The notes: a model not told the origin generated them from the sequence alone. DNA of 64,000 bases from Pedobacter polysacchareus (GCF_019802255.1 NZ_JAHYSS010000008.1:1-64000); one strand, 5' to 3'; positions 8,798 through 19,173 are shown, counted from the first letter of the stretch. Numbers and translations: made by a program.

Positions 8798-10579
8798 ATG
8801 AACGGGATACAACTGTTAAATAAGGATCAGCTCATTTCGGTTTTGAGCCAGGGCAATACGGCAACCGCTATTCATATAGGTGAGGAGGCAGTAATTCAGA
8901 TGGCAAATCAGGCCATGCTTGATATTTGGGGAAAAGACAGTTCTGTGATTGGGAAAGGTTTAGAAGAAGCACTCCCGGAGCTTAAAGGACAGCCATTTGC
9001 CAAAATGTTTAAGCGTGTATGGCTGGAGGGGATTACCCTTTCCGGAGCGGAGACCGCTGCCGATTTGATGGTGGGCGGACAGATGAAAACTTTTTACTTT
9101 GATTTTGAATATCGAGCGATTAAGGATGATTTAGGTCAGGTCATTTGTGTGCTGCACCTGGCCACTGATGTAACGGACCGGGTGATGAACCGTAGAATCA
9201 TACAGCAAGTGTATGCAAAGGAACAGGCATTGGAGAGAGAGCAGGCACTTAATGAAGAATTGTCTGCGGCTAATGAAGAGCTAAAAGCGGTAAATGATGA
9301 ATTGGACCAAAGTCAGACAGAACTCAGCCTGATGAATGAATTACTGGAGGCAAGGGTAGCGGCGAGAGTGAAAGATTTGTCAAAAAGTGAAATGCGTTAC
9401 CGGGAGATTTCCGATGAGCTGGCAGCGATTAATGAAGAGTTAAATGCCGCCAATGAGGAATTGACGGCCTCCAATGAAGAACTTTTGGAAGCTAAACAGA
9501 ATTTGCAGGAGACTTTTGATCAGTTGGAAGATAAAGAAATTGCTTTACGACTCACCATTGAGGCCGCTAATTTTGGCACCTGGCATATCCACTCTGTAAC
9601 CAAAGCTTTTATCACTTCCACTCGCCTGCGGGAACTTTTTGGCTTTCATCCAGATCATGAAATTACAATCGATGATGCTTTAGGACAGGTCACCGAGGAA
9701 TACCGATCCTACGTAGAGCAAAAATTCGAAAATGCGCTTAGTGGTAATGGCGATTTTGATGTTTCCTATCCTGTAGTTGGATTCCATGACCAGAAACTGC
9801 GCTGGCTGAGGGCCATTGGAAATTTAAAAGCCGATAAGTCTGGTGAATTTTCTTCCTTTACCGGGGTAGTCATGGACATTACTCCGATTAAAAAGGATGA
9901 ACAGCGCAAAAATGATTTCATTGCGATGGTGAGTCATGAGCTGAAAACACCCTTAACCTCACTAAATGGCTACATTCAAATTTTGCAGCGTAGGGTGAAC
10001 GGTGTAGGTAATGAGTTCATCAATAGTTCTTTAGTGCTGGCTGGTAAACAAGTGAAAAAGATGACCGGTATGATCAACGGATTTTTAAATGTTTCCCGCC
10101 TGGAGTCCGGAAAAATTGTACTTTCTCCAACTCATTTCTCACTGAATAACCTGGTGGAATCGGCTGTGGAGGAAAGTAAAATGATCGAAGATGGGAAAGA
10201 CATCATTTTTCATGGCTGTGATCATTTACTCGTTTATGCGGATTATGATAAAATTAGCAGTGTGATCGTCAATTTGCTGAGTAATGCTATAAAATATGCA
10301 CCCTTATCTAAACAAATTGATGTGAAGTGTGAACTGGCAGATCAGATGGCGCAAGTGAGCGTACGGGATTATGGAATCGGAATTCAGGCCCAGGACATTG
10401 ACAAGCTTTTTGAACGGTATTATCGCGTACAAAGTGATAGCCATATTTCAGGTTTCGGGATCGGATTGTATTTGAGTGCAGAGATTATTGCACGTCATAA
10501 TGGTAGGATATGGGTAGATAGCGAACCAGGACGGGGCTCCACGTTTTATTTCAGCTTGCCCTTAAATGGTAAGGTATAG
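8798..10579 (+). CDS. PAS-domain sensor histidine kinase
   Basis: About 593 residues from ATG 8798; a TTG at 8762 is possible. Domains in order: PAS (about 1-135), a long coiled coil made of EELxAANEEL repeats (about 140-255), a second PAS/PAC domain (about 255-370), HisKA dimerisation with the phospho-acceptor His in MVSHELKTPLTSL, and a HATPase domain with N-box VNLLSNAIKYAP, G1 DYGIGI and G2 GFGIGLYLSAEI. No membrane segment, so it is a cytoplasmic kinase. No response regulator lies beside it, making it an orphan; its signal is unknown. The ECF sigma gene comes two genes later, but no link is evident. Confidence 0.92.
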   Translation: MNGIQLLNKDQLISVLSQGNTATAIHIGEEAVIQMANQAMLDIWGKDSSVIGKGLEEALPELKGQPFAKMFKRVWLEGITLSGAETAADLMVGGQMKTFYFDFEYRAIKDDLGQVICVLHLATDVTDRVMNRRIIQQVYAKEQALEREQALNEELSAANEELKAVNDELDQSQTELSLMNELLEARVAARVKDLSKSEMRYREISDELAAINEELNAANEELTASNEELLEAKQNLQETFDQLEDKEIALRLTIEAANFGTWHIHSVTKAFITSTRLRELFGFHPDHEITIDDALGQVTEEYRSYVEQKFENALSGNGDFDVSYPVVGFHDQKLRWLRAIGNLKADKSGEFSSFTGVVMDITPIKKDEQRKNDFIAMVSHELKTPLTSLNGYIQILQRRVNGVGNEFINSSLVLAGKQVKKMTGMINGFLNVSRLESGKIVLSPTHFSLNNLVESAVEESKMIEDGKDIIFHGCDHLLVYADYDKISSVIVNLLSNAIKYAPLSKQIDVKCELADQMAQVSVRDYGIGIQAQDIDKLFERYYRVQSDSHISGFGIGLYLSAEIIARHNGRIWVDSEPGRGSTFYFSLPLNGKV

Positions 10580-10635
10580 GTATATTATTCACGCTATTTA
10601 CCTATCTTTAAGCTACCTGATAACGATACGTAAAA

Positions 10636-11025
10636 ATGCTAAAAACGCTCAATTTATCCTCCATTTTAACCGTCTTTTCTGTGCTTTACTGGCTGTATTT
10701 ATTAACCCCATTTAAATCGCGACCGTTAAGAAGGAATTATATAAAACTGCATAAAGATTCACAATATCTGTGGATCAATATCTGGCTGTCCAGTTTATTA
10801 ATGTTGACGAATAAACCAATGACATGTATGCCATTATTATTCGTGCTATTAGCGCTGTTTTTTAGCAAAATCTCCTGGAAGTTTTTTAATAAAAACTTCC
10901 TTTTTATTTTAAGAGGAGATTTGGTCAGCGGAACATTTTATGATTATTTCTTTTCATTTTGCCTGATTGGTATTCCCTTATTTACTGGTCTATTTGTCAC
11001 TGTTCTGTACCAAATTAAATCATAA
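10636..11025 (+). CDS. Small hypothetical membrane protein
   Basis: A 129-residue protein of unknown family. Three hydrophobic stretches are visible: LSSILTVFSVLYWLYLLT near the N-terminus, MPLLFVLLALFF in the middle and FSFCLIGIPLFTGLFVTVLY at the C-terminus, separated by basic loops such as KSRPLRRNYIKLHK. This fits an inner-membrane protein with three segments. It starts 56 nt after the histidine kinase stop and precedes the sigma factor by 56 nt. No function is inferred. Confidence 0.6.
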   Translation: MLKTLNLSSILTVFSVLYWLYLLTPFKSRPLRRNYIKLHKDSQYLWINIWLSSLLMLTNKPMTCMPLLFVLLALFFSKISWKFFNKNFLFILRGDLVSGTFYDYFFSFCLIGIPLFTGLFVTVLYQIKS

Positions 11026-11081
11026 AGATGAAATTTGTATTATATTTGATTCAGACCTAACCCTCAAATATAGACTTGTTT

Positions 11082-11699
11082 ATGCCTAAAATCCTGCCAG
11101 ATGATGAGAAAGAACTGCTGTTACAGCTAAAATCTGGAGATCAAAAGGCATTTAATGTATTGTATCAGGCTTACGAACGCAAGGTCTATTATAACCTTAA
11201 AAAACTTGTACACATTCCTGAAATTGCCGCAGAATTGCATCAGGATGTTTTTTTGAAAGTATGGAATAAAAGAGCGTTTCTTGATCCGGAAAGATCATTC
11301 GAAGGATTTTTAGTTCATATCGCCAAAAACTGTGCAATTGATTTTTATCGGAAAGCAGCAAGGGATAAGCAGCTGACAGATCAGCTGGCGCTGCAGATGA
11401 CTGAGCTCCATGACCCGATTACTGATAGCATCGCCTTAAAAGAAACTAATAATGCCTTAGAGAAAGCCATCAGTAAACTTCCTCCCCAAAGAGCTCTCGT
11501 CTTTCGTCGTATAAAAATGGAACATGAAAGCTATGAGAATGCCGCCTGGCATTTCGGTGTTTCAGTAGGCACCATCAAAGATCACATGGCTAAAGCTTTA
11601 CAGTTTGTTCGGACAGAAGTCATCAATTCCAAACGTTTTTTGCTTTCGGTTTTGATGATGAGTACCCTCGTAGAAATGCTCAGAAGGCTGTTTCTGTAG
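11082..11699 (+). CDS. ECF RNA polymerase sigma factor
   Basis: A 205-residue sigma-70 family factor of the FecI-like/Bacteroidetes ECF type. Region 2 (about 25-95) includes AFNVLYQAYERKVYYNLKK and the DVFLKVWNKR helix; region 4 (about 130-185) contains KLPPQRALVFRRIKMEHES and the recognition helix GVSVGTIKDHMAKAL. The C-terminal tail is hydrophobic. ATG 11082 is chosen over the TTG 11076. The FecR anti-sigma gene lies 100 nt downstream and a SusC with STN signalling domain follows, the standard trans-envelope set that switches on a PUL when the receptor binds its glycan. Confidence 0.95.
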   Translation: MPKILPDDEKELLLQLKSGDQKAFNVLYQAYERKVYYNLKKLVHIPEIAAELHQDVFLKVWNKRAFLDPERSFEGFLVHIAKNCAIDFYRKAARDKQLTDQLALQMTELHDPITDSIALKETNNALEKAISKLPPQRALVFRRIKMEHESYENAAWHFGVSVGTIKDHMAKALQFVRTEVINSKRFLLSVLMMSTLVEMLRRLFL

Positions 11700-11800
11700 C
11701 TTTTATTGAAATTCAAGTGATCTTCAGCAAAAAAAATTAAATCAGGGCATAGACTTTTGATTTTACCAGCGTATAGTGTTATAGAGCGAAGCTAAATACT

Positions 11801-13003
11801 ATGCAGGATTTAAAAAAACTATACCACAAATTCCTTTTGAAACAATGTACCCGGGAAGAAATCCAGGAGTTAATGGATCATTTTCATTTGCATGGGGAGG
11901 AGACAGCATTGAACGAGTTGATTCTTGCTCAATTGCAATCGGAAGAAGGACTAGAGGATGAGCTGCAAGATAGCGAAGCGGTTAATCTGGTGTTACATCA
12001 TAACCGGGAATCGATTCATAAAAAAATCAATAAAGAGCTGGTTCTAAAGTCATCTTCATGGCGCATTTACCTGAGAGCCGCGGCTGTTCTCGGACTGATC
12101 ACGGCATGTTCCTGGTATTTCTTTAGCGCAAATTCAACTCATCAACTATCCGGTAATAAAATCCTGGCTTCCGGAGATATTGCCCCAGGAAGTACCAGGG
12201 CCAGACTTACACTCAGCAACGGGGAATCTATTGACCTGGAAAATGCAAGTGAAGGTGAAGTCGTCAGTAAAAACGGAGAAAGCTATGCTAAAATCCTGGG
12301 AGGAAAATTGACCTGTTTCCTACAGTCGGCAAATCACAATGATACCGCCTACAATACCATCACAACGCCTAAAGGAGGTGTTTATGAATTGGTGACGCCA
12401 GATGGCAGTAAGATCTGGCTGAATGCTGCTTCTGAACTCAAGTTTCCGACCACATTTGCCGCAGGTAAACGCGTGGTGGAATTGAAAGGTGAGGCTTATT
12501 TTGAAATTGCCAAAGATAAAAAACGACCTTTCATCGTGAAAACTGCCGGACAGGAGACAGAAGTTCTAGGCACCCATTTCAACATCAATCATTATGCGGA
12601 TGAACTGGCCACCACCACCACCTTATTGGAAGGCTCCGTTCGTGTACGTTCCCTAAACGCAAAAGGAAAGGTATTGCTGAGTCCGGGGGAACAATCCGTA
12701 TTAAAAGGGCAGGAGTTGAAGGTGCAAAAAGCAGATGAATCTGCAGCGCTGGACTGGATGAACGGGAAAATTGTCTTTAAAAATGAAACACTGAGCAGCA
12801 TCATGCGTAAAGTTTCCAGATGGTACGGGGTAGATGTTCAGATCAAAGGGGCTATAGGCGATCTGGAATTCTGGGGCGCTGTTTCCCGCAACAACAACCT
12901 TTCCTCAATTTTAAACTATTTGAAAGAAACGGAGGATATCGACTATGCCATCAAGGGTAAAAGCGTCACTATTTTCAAAAAAGAAACCAACACTAAAAAA
13001 TAG
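11801..13003 (+). CDS. FecR-family anti-sigma factor with DUF4974
   Basis: A 400-residue inner-membrane anti-sigma/sigma regulator. The N-terminal about 90 residues are cytoplasmic and should bind the sigma factor; one membrane segment follows (IYLRAAAVLGLITACSWYFF, about 89-108); the periplasmic part holds the FecR domain (about 185-285, with TTPKGGVYELVTPDGSKIWL and VVELKGEAYFEIA) and a C-terminal DUF4974 domain resembling a secretin/TonB short domain (about 325-395). It should sense the STN domain of the SusC encoded next. Confidence 0.95.
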   Translation: MQDLKKLYHKFLLKQCTREEIQELMDHFHLHGEETALNELILAQLQSEEGLEDELQDSEAVNLVLHHNRESIHKKINKELVLKSSSWRIYLRAAAVLGLITACSWYFFSANSTHQLSGNKILASGDIAPGSTRARLTLSNGESIDLENASEGEVVSKNGESYAKILGGKLTCFLQSANHNDTAYNTITTPKGGVYELVTPDGSKIWLNAASELKFPTTFAAGKRVVELKGEAYFEIAKDKKRPFIVKTAGQETEVLGTHFNINHYADELATTTTLLEGSVRVRSLNAKGKVLLSPGEQSVLKGQELKVQKADESAALDWMNGKIVFKNETLSSIMRKVSRWYGVDVQIKGAIGDLEFWGAVSRNNNLSSILNYLKETEDIDYAIKGKSVTIFKKETNTKK

Positions 13004-13075
13004 ATTCTAAACCTAACCAAACCAAACATGAAGAAAATTTTACGCTGCTAAACCAAATCAGGGCGCTAAAAAAAA

Positions 13076-13104
13076 ACGCATTCCGAGTACCAGTCGGAAT
13101 ACGT
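13076..13104 (+). promoter_or_regulatory. Hairpin in the leader of susC
   Basis: In the 190-nt gap between fecR and susC, arms 13076-13086 and 13094-13104 (core ATTCCGA / TCGGAAT) pair over 11 positions with a single G-T type mismatch around a 7-nt loop. It is not followed by a T-run in the plus direction, so it is more likely an mRNA-stability or leader structure than a terminator. The role is inference. Confidence 0.4.
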
Positions 13105-13193
13105 CTAATCATTTGAGCCAACCCCATCCGGAAAGATCCGGACAAAAATTACCGACAGATCGAATCAATCGTTAACCCAAATCATTCAAATGT

Positions 13194-16100
13194 ATGAATT
13201 TAATTGCTTTTAACCCAGGCAAGCCGGGGAAATGGCGTCCCCAAAAACTCCTATTGGTTATGAAAATAACTATTGCCCTCATCCTGTTTTTCGTCATATC
13301 CGCCAATGCAAACACGTTTGCACAGAAAATTTCCTTAGTGGAACGGAATGCGCCACTAGTTGAAGTCCTGGAAAAGATCCGGCTTCAAAGCGGATATGAC
13401 TTTGTAGCGAGTACGCGATTAATCGAAAAAAGTAACCGCGTATCCATTAATGTAAATGAAGTGAGCCTGGAAGAAGCGCTCAAAATATGTTTCAGCAACC
13501 AGAAGCTGACGTATAAGATCCAGGGCAAAATCGTCCTGATCAAAGAAATCAAAAATACCGTTAAAGCCTTGGTATCAAACGCCCAGGAGGAGATCACCGT
13601 TAAAGGAAATGTGGCCGATAAAACCGGGCCATTACCTGGCGTCACGGTTAGTCTGAAATCTGATAAACAAAAAGCAGTGCTGACAGATGCTTCAGGCAGC
13701 TTTAAAATCACTGTTCCTAAAGATGGGGTGCTTATTTTTTCCAGCATTGGCTTTAAAACGTTGGAGGTCCCCGTCAATGGACGCGCAGTACTGGATGTGT
13801 TTCTGGAACAGGAAACTTCCGGACTCTCGGAAGTGGTGGTGACAGGCTATGGTCAGAAACAAACTAAAGTCAGTCTAACGGGTGCCATATCCAGCATCTC
13901 CACAAAAGAACTGAAGCAAAGTCCGGTAGCTAATATTAGCAATGCACTCGCAGGGCGGATTCCAGGTTTGGTTACCGCACAGCGCTCTGGCAGGCCAGGC
14001 AGCGACGCTTCCTCACTTTTTATCCGCGGAATCAGCACGTATACCGGAAATACAGCACCTCTGGTGGTCATCGACGGATTGCCTCGGGGAGATCAGAACT
14101 TCGGAGATATTGACCCCAATGAAATTGAATCGATATCAATCCTGAAAGACGCATCCTCGACCTCCTTATATGGGATACAAGGGGCCAATGGCGTGATTTT
14201 AGTCACCACAAAAAGAGGGGAAGATGGATCGCCAACGATACAGGTCAATGCGCAGAATGCCCTGATGAAGCCAGGCCGTTTTCCTAAATTTCTGGATAGT
14301 TATAATTCCGGATTATTGAGAAATGAAGCCGCAAGAAACGATGGCATAGCACCAGTGTATACCGATCGGGAATTACAGCTTTTTAAAGATCAAACCAGCC
14401 CTTATTTGTATCCAGACATAGATTGGTACAAAGAAATGATCAGAGATTACACGCCCCAAAGACAAGTAAATTTAAATGTAAACGGAGGAACTAAGGCGGT
14501 GAAATATTTTGTGTCCGGATCTTACCTCAGACAAGAGACAAATTTTAAGGTGGCAGACGAAAATATCTATGGGGTTAAGTACAAATATGACCGCTATAAT
14601 TTCCGCTCTAACATAGATGTGACCCTTGATAAAAACACCGATTTACAGCTGGATCTGGCTTCAAGGTTGGAAAACAGAACCATGCCGCATGCAGACAGAA
14701 ATGACAACGGTTATCTCTTTGTGGTGCTTTCGCAGATGCACAATGCTTTAACCCCTGTGTTTAATCCAGATGGTTCATTGGCCTCAGGAAACCTTCGCGC
14801 AGATTTTATTAACCCTTATGGAATCATCACCAGGAACGGCTATTCTGATACCAATTTCTCCAATACTTTCGGAAATGTTGCCGCCACCAGAAAGCTTGAT
14901 TTTATCACCCCAGGGCTGAAAATTAAGAGTTTATTCTCTTTTGAGACTTTTGGAAGCATTGATTTTGCACAATATCAAATGCCGGCATCTTTCCGCTATA
15001 AAGGAGAGGATGAGCTCAGCGGAAAACCTATTTATGTGCAGCATTACGCGAAAACATCCTTAAGTCAGGATGGCGCCACCAATGCCACCAGGTACAATTA
15101 CTTTGATGTGAAATTGCTATACGATAGAAGTTTTAAGAACCATAACGTTAGTGGATTGATGCTGTTTAATAGAAATTACAGAACCATAACCGGTGATTTA
15201 CCCAGAGTATATCAAGGTCTGGTCGGACAGCTGAAATACAATTACGACCAGCGTTATTTCTTCGAATTTAATGCCGGTTACAATGGCTCGGAAAACTTCC
15301 CTAAAGGCAAAAGATATGGATTCTTTCCAGCTGTTTCTGCCGGATGGCTCGCTTCTGCCGAACCTTTCATGAAAGACAATAAGGTGTTCAGCTATCTGAA
15401 ATTAAGAGGCTCGCATGGCTTGGTCGGCAATGATAATATTGGTGATGGCCGTTATCTTTTTGTTTCTGAATTTGCTAGAAGCGGAGGTTATACCTTTGGC
15501 AATAATCCAACAGGGGTAGGCGGATACTCGGAAAGCAGGGTAGGAAATACCAATATTACTTGGGAGAAGGCCACGAAAAGTAACATCGGCCTGGAAGCAG
15601 GATTTTTAAAAGATCAGATCCGCTTAACCGTAGACGTTTTCCGCGAACATCGAAAAGATATCCTGACAGGACCCAACCTGATTCCTGATTATTTTGGAAT
15701 TGATGCCGCACTCAGCTTAAATAAAGGCGCGGTATTGAACAGGGGATTTGAAATAGAAATGAAACTGAATACCAATATTGGAGATGTTTACCTCTTCTCT
15801 AACTTGAATTATACCTTCACGAAGAATAAAATCCTTGAAATTGACGAGCCTAAACTTCAGTATCCATGGCAAACTCAGATCGGATTGCCCGTTGGTTATT
15901 CCTTAGGCTACGAATCTTTAGGTTTCTTCCAGAACCAGACAGAGATCAACAATAGCCCGATTCAAAGTTTTACCACGGTAATTCCGGGCGATTTAAAATA
16001 TAGGGACATTAGCGGAAATGGCGCTATTGGCCCGGAAGACCGGATTCCTATTCCTACCCTAAACGTACCCAATCAGGTTTTTGGCGCTTCTTTTGGCTTA

Positions 16101-16556
16101 AGCTATAAAGGAATCGACCTGAGTGTGCTGTTACAGGGGGCTATGGGCGGCCGACAAATTTATTCCGATCAGATTGTATACACCTATCGCGATGGGATCA
16201 GACCACATCACCTGGAAAGATGGACACCAGAGAATCCGGTAAATGCGAAATTTCCGGTATTGCATGGTAATGAAAGTAAGAACGGAAATAACTTCATCAA
16301 CTCTACTTTCTGGGTTCGCAAAACGGATTACCTGAAAATAAAGAACCTGGAATTGGGCTATCGCCTGCCTTCTACCTGGACCCGAAAAGTAGGCACCAAG
16401 ACTGCCAGAATTTTCGTCAATGCAATGAACCTTTATTCCTGGGATCACCTGAAGGACATCAATGTGGATCCTGAATCTAATGTGGGAGGGTCGTTTTCAG
16501 GACTTTCTTATCCCATTCAGAGCATCTATAACCTAGGACTAACCGTCAACTTCTAA
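13194..16556 (+). CDS. SusC/RagA TonB-dependent outer-membrane transporter with STN domain
   Basis: An 1120-residue outer-membrane glycan importer. In order: N-terminal extension and signal sequence (about 1-44, ending NTFAQ), STN domain for sigma/anti-sigma signalling (about 55-120), carboxypeptidase-D-like barrel-plug linker (about 132-205), TonB-box region SEVVVTGYGQK, plug with SLYGIQGANGVILVTTKRG (about 240-340) and a 22-strand beta-barrel to the C-terminal NLGLTVNF. The STN domain couples substrate binding to FecR and the ECF sigma upstream. SusD follows after 11 nt, its partner lid protein. Confidence 0.96.
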   Translation: MNLIAFNPGKPGKWRPQKLLLVMKITIALILFFVISANANTFAQKISLVERNAPLVEVLEKIRLQSGYDFVASTRLIEKSNRVSINVNEVSLEEALKICFSNQKLTYKIQGKIVLIKEIKNTVKALVSNAQEEITVKGNVADKTGPLPGVTVSLKSDKQKAVLTDASGSFKITVPKDGVLIFSSIGFKTLEVPVNGRAVLDVFLEQETSGLSEVVVTGYGQKQTKVSLTGAISSISTKELKQSPVANISNALAGRIPGLVTAQRSGRPGSDASSLFIRGISTYTGNTAPLVVIDGLPRGDQNFGDIDPNEIESISILKDASSTSLYGIQGANGVILVTTKRGEDGSPTIQVNAQNALMKPGRFPKFLDSYNSGLLRNEAARNDGIAPVYTDRELQLFKDQTSPYLYPDIDWYKEMIRDYTPQRQVNLNVNGGTKAVKYFVSGSYLRQETNFKVADENIYGVKYKYDRYNFRSNIDVTLDKNTDLQLDLASRLENRTMPHADRNDNGYLFVVLSQMHNALTPVFNPDGSLASGNLRADFINPYGIITRNGYSDTNFSNTFGNVAATRKLDFITPGLKIKSLFSFETFGSIDFAQYQMPASFRYKGEDELSGKPIYVQHYAKTSLSQDGATNATRYNYFDVKLLYDRSFKNHNVSGLMLFNRNYRTITGDLPRVYQGLVGQLKYNYDQRYFFEFNAGYNGSENFPKGKRYGFFPAVSAGWLASAEPFMKDNKVFSYLKLRGSHGLVGNDNIGDGRYLFVSEFARSGGYTFGNNPTGVGGYSESRVGNTNITWEKATKSNIGLEAGFLKDQIRLTVDVFREHRKDILTGPNLIPDYFGIDAALSLNKGAVLNRGFEIEMKLNTNIGDVYLFSNLNYTFTKNKILEIDEPKLQYPWQTQIGLPVGYSLGYESLGFFQNQTEINNSPIQSFTTVIPGDLKYRDISGNGAIGPEDRIPIPTLNVPNQVFGASFGLSYKGIDLSVLLQGAMGGRQIYSDQIVYTYRDGIRPHHLERWTPENPVNAKFPVLHGNESKNGNNFINSTFWVRKTDYLKIKNLELGYRLPSTWTRKVGTKTARIFVNAMNLYSWDHLKDINVDPESNVGGSFSGLSYPIQSIYNLGLTVNF

Positions 16557-16567
16557 TCATTAAGACC

Positions 16568-18217
16568 ATGAAAAAACTATATATTTTACTCGTACTAGTC
16601 GTAATTGGGCTTGCGGCTTGTAAAAAAGATTACCTGGACCGTTTGCCAAATGCCAAAATATCAGAAGAAGAGGTGTTTTCGGATATCGGAAATGCAGAGT
16701 TGTTTGTCAACAATATCTACAATTCAGTACCTAATATGTTCCGGACGTTCTGGCCGATGTCTAGCGCAACGGATGAAACAGATCAAAGTCAGGACCAGGC
16801 CACCATTACCGCCGATGGTGCCGATGCAGGGAACTTCAACAGCGGATTTTTTACACCTTCCGCATTTCCATTAAGGGGGCGCTGGAAGGATTATTTTACC
16901 CAGATCAGGCGCTGCAATATTGTCCTCGCAAATTATATGAGAATTCCTGAAGACAATAACTATCCGGAGCGTAAAAAGAGATTAAGAGGAGAAGTGCTGA
17001 CCATGAGGGCGTACTACTATTTTGAATTGTTACGCGGCTGGGGAGGAGTACCTCTATTTGAATCTATTCAGAATCCTCTAGGAGACGACCCGATTTTCTT
17101 TAAGCGGAACTCCGTAGATGAAGTGGTGGCCTCGATATTAAAAGACCTTTCGGAGGCAGAAACCTTGCTGCCGGCAAATTATTCAGACCGGCAGGCTGAA
17201 ATTGGCAGAGCTTCTAAAACGATCGCTTTAGCGCTAAAAGGACGCGTATTATTGTATTATGCCAGCCCTTTATTTAATCCTTCTGCTATCAATACAAGGT
17301 GGAAAGATGCGGCAGATGCGAATAAAATCGCGTTGGATGCTGCGCTGGGTGCAGGTTACTTACTGCATCCTAAATACTCGGAGATTTTCACTCAGTTTAC
17401 CAATCAGGAAGTAATTTGGGGCCGCCCGGCACCAGGCGCTTTCGGGGATGCGGGAATTGATCGGGAAATGAATCCAACGGGATATATCGGCTATGCGAGG
17501 GTCACAGTTTTACAAGAATTAGTAGACGATTATGAGCTTAAAGCAACGGGTAAACGCCCGGATGAATCGGGTTCCGGTTACGATCCAAATCATCCTTATA
17601 CTGGCCGTGATCCACGTTTTTATCAATCAGTTTTGTATCCTGGAAGCACCTGGAAAGGTCGGAAAATTGATCCGCTAGGGATTGATGCGCCTGAACCCGG
17701 CAAGACAGCCACCAATTACTGGCAGAGAAAATACCTGCTGGAATCGGTAAACCTGATCAATGGTTCCGGAGATTCTCCACGCAGGTGGGTGCTGATGAGA
17801 ACAGCGGAAGTTTACCTCAACTATGCAGAAGCGTATAATGAAGCCATAGGTCCGGATAAACAGGTTTATGATGCCGTAAATGCAGTGCGTGCAAGAGTAG
17901 GAATGCCGCCATTGCCTGTAGGATTGGGCAGGGAAGAAATGCGTGAGAAAATCAGGCATGAAAGAAGGATTGAACTGGCATTTGAAGGACAACGATTCTG
18001 GGATGTGCGCAGGTGGAAGATCGCAGAAACGGTAGACAATAAGATCGTGCGCGGGGTCTCCATCAGTGTTGCTGGAAGCGATACCACTTACCGTTATCCG
18101 ATCATTGAAAAGAGAACCTTTGATAAGGTGAAACAGTATTTCCTGCCGATCCCACAGTCGGAAATAGACAAGCTGGGTGGAGTAAGTTCAGGGTTCAGTC
18201 AAAATCCAGGTTATTAA
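16568..18217 (+). CDS. SusD/RagB surface glycan-binding lipoprotein
   Basis: A 549-residue lipoprotein; the signal peptide ends at LAACKK with the lipidated Cys at residue 18. The SusD N-terminal TPR-like region includes RGEVLTMRAYYYFELLRGWG and the C-terminal RagB domain includes RHERRIELAFEGQRFWDVRRW and YFLPIPQSEIDK, both diagnostic. It caps the SusC barrel and binds oligosaccharide on the cell surface. The gene follows susC closely and is followed by the DUF1735-type lipoprotein after 11 nt, so the three form an operon. Confidence 0.96.
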   Translation: MKKLYILLVLVVIGLAACKKDYLDRLPNAKISEEEVFSDIGNAELFVNNIYNSVPNMFRTFWPMSSATDETDQSQDQATITADGADAGNFNSGFFTPSAFPLRGRWKDYFTQIRRCNIVLANYMRIPEDNNYPERKKRLRGEVLTMRAYYYFELLRGWGGVPLFESIQNPLGDDPIFFKRNSVDEVVASILKDLSEAETLLPANYSDRQAEIGRASKTIALALKGRVLLYYASPLFNPSAINTRWKDAADANKIALDAALGAGYLLHPKYSEIFTQFTNQEVIWGRPAPGAFGDAGIDREMNPTGYIGYARVTVLQELVDDYELKATGKRPDESGSGYDPNHPYTGRDPRFYQSVLYPGSTWKGRKIDPLGIDAPEPGKTATNYWQRKYLLESVNLINGSGDSPRRWVLMRTAEVYLNYAEAYNEAIGPDKQVYDAVNAVRARVGMPPLPVGLGREEMREKIRHERRIELAFEGQRFWDVRRWKIAETVDNKIVRGVSISVAGSDTTYRYPIIEKRTFDKVKQYFLPIPQSEIDKLGGVSSGFSQNPGY

Positions 18218-18228
18218 ATTTTAAAGCC

Positions 18229-19128
18229 ATGAAAAATAGAAATCATAAACTGACTTTATTATTTGTGCTGCTGGTCATAGTGATCGGCGCCTGTCAGAAA
18301 GAAATTAATTTGCCCGGAATTGCGAACGATCCGATATTATATATGCCTCAAGCTCCGCGAGGAAATCCTTTTAATTTGGTGGAGGTGATCAGCCGGGAAC
18401 CTGGTCAGCAGGATACGGTATATTATCGTCCCTACAGCGCGTATTTGGAGGGCAAAGCGCCTGCTGCACAAGACATCCAGGTTGAATTTATGATCGATCA
18501 TAAAAAGCTGGATTCCTTAAATGCGCTGGAGGAAGCAGCGGGAAGAGCGCCTTATGAACTGCTTCCTGCTGGATCTTATACCGAAGGTTCGATGAAAGCC
18601 ACCATCAAAAAGAATGAACGGATCAGTGATATCCCTCAATTTGGGATTAATCCTAAGCTGCTGAAAGAAGAAGGAAAGTACCTGATTCCAATTTCTATTA
18701 AAAATGCGAGTCCGAATGTGGCGGTGAAATCGGCCTTAAAAACGGCGTATTATCAAGTGAGCCTGACCGTTCCTGATTTCGTAAGCGGCACTTATATGGC
18801 CAGCGGAGTAAGAAATGGTGATGGGTATGGAACGGATCCGACAAAAGTTAAGAAAACCATCACGAAGGTTGGAAATCATATTTATGAGGTCAATCTGATT
18901 GCGAATCTTGGTCCTTGGTGCTGCAGTAATCAGTTCAGACTAAAAGTGAATCCGGCAGACAATACCGTGATCGTGTCCGGGCATTTAGAAGATGTAGGCA
19001 ATCTATTGACCAATAGGGAGGGTACGACCAGCACTTTTGACCCATTAACAAATACCTTCGTTTTGTTCTATAATTACAGTTATTATGGATATGGAGCGCA
19101 AATGACGGAAACACTGAAAAAACTTTAG
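18229..19128 (+). CDS. Surface lipoprotein of the DUF1735 (BT_3987-like) type
   Basis: A 299-residue protein with lipobox VIGACQK (Cys about 22). Residues about 35-175 resemble the DUF1735 beta-sandwich found in lipoproteins next to SusCD of N-glycan and host-glycan loci; the last 110 residues form a second domain with repeated short strands and an NYSYYGYG segment near the end. It is probably a surface glycan-binding protein (SGBP) for the first PUL. The family assignment rests on general pattern and position, not on a clear signature. A strong terminator follows. Confidence 0.65.
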   Translation: MKNRNHKLTLLFVLLVIVIGACQKEINLPGIANDPILYMPQAPRGNPFNLVEVISREPGQQDTVYYRPYSAYLEGKAPAAQDIQVEFMIDHKKLDSLNALEEAAGRAPYELLPAGSYTEGSMKATIKKNERISDIPQFGINPKLLKEEGKYLIPISIKNASPNVAVKSALKTAYYQVSLTVPDFVSGTYMASGVRNGDGYGTDPTKVKKTITKVGNHIYEVNLIANLGPWCCSNQFRLKVNPADNTVIVSGHLEDVGNLLTNREGTTSTFDPLTNTFVLFYNYSYYGYGAQMTETLKKL

Positions 19129-19141
19129 ATCTGTATTCATC

Positions 19142-19173
19142 AGGAGGTTTCGGATCACGAAACCTCCTTTTTT
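19142..19173 (+). terminator. Rho-independent terminator
   Basis: A perfect 11-bp stem, AGGAGGTTTCG (19142-19152) with CGAAACCTCCT (19158-19168), 5-nt loop, followed directly by a T-run. It lies between the DUF1735-type gene and the GH20-like gene, so the receptor genes and the enzyme genes of this PUL are partly uncoupled: the enzymes should get read-through transcript or have their own promoter. Confidence 0.9.

Noticed and set aside
13028..13051. Seven-codon open frame beginning MKKILRC before susC
   Set aside because: Too short to support as a leader peptide; it has no rare-codon run or alternative terminator/antiterminator pair.
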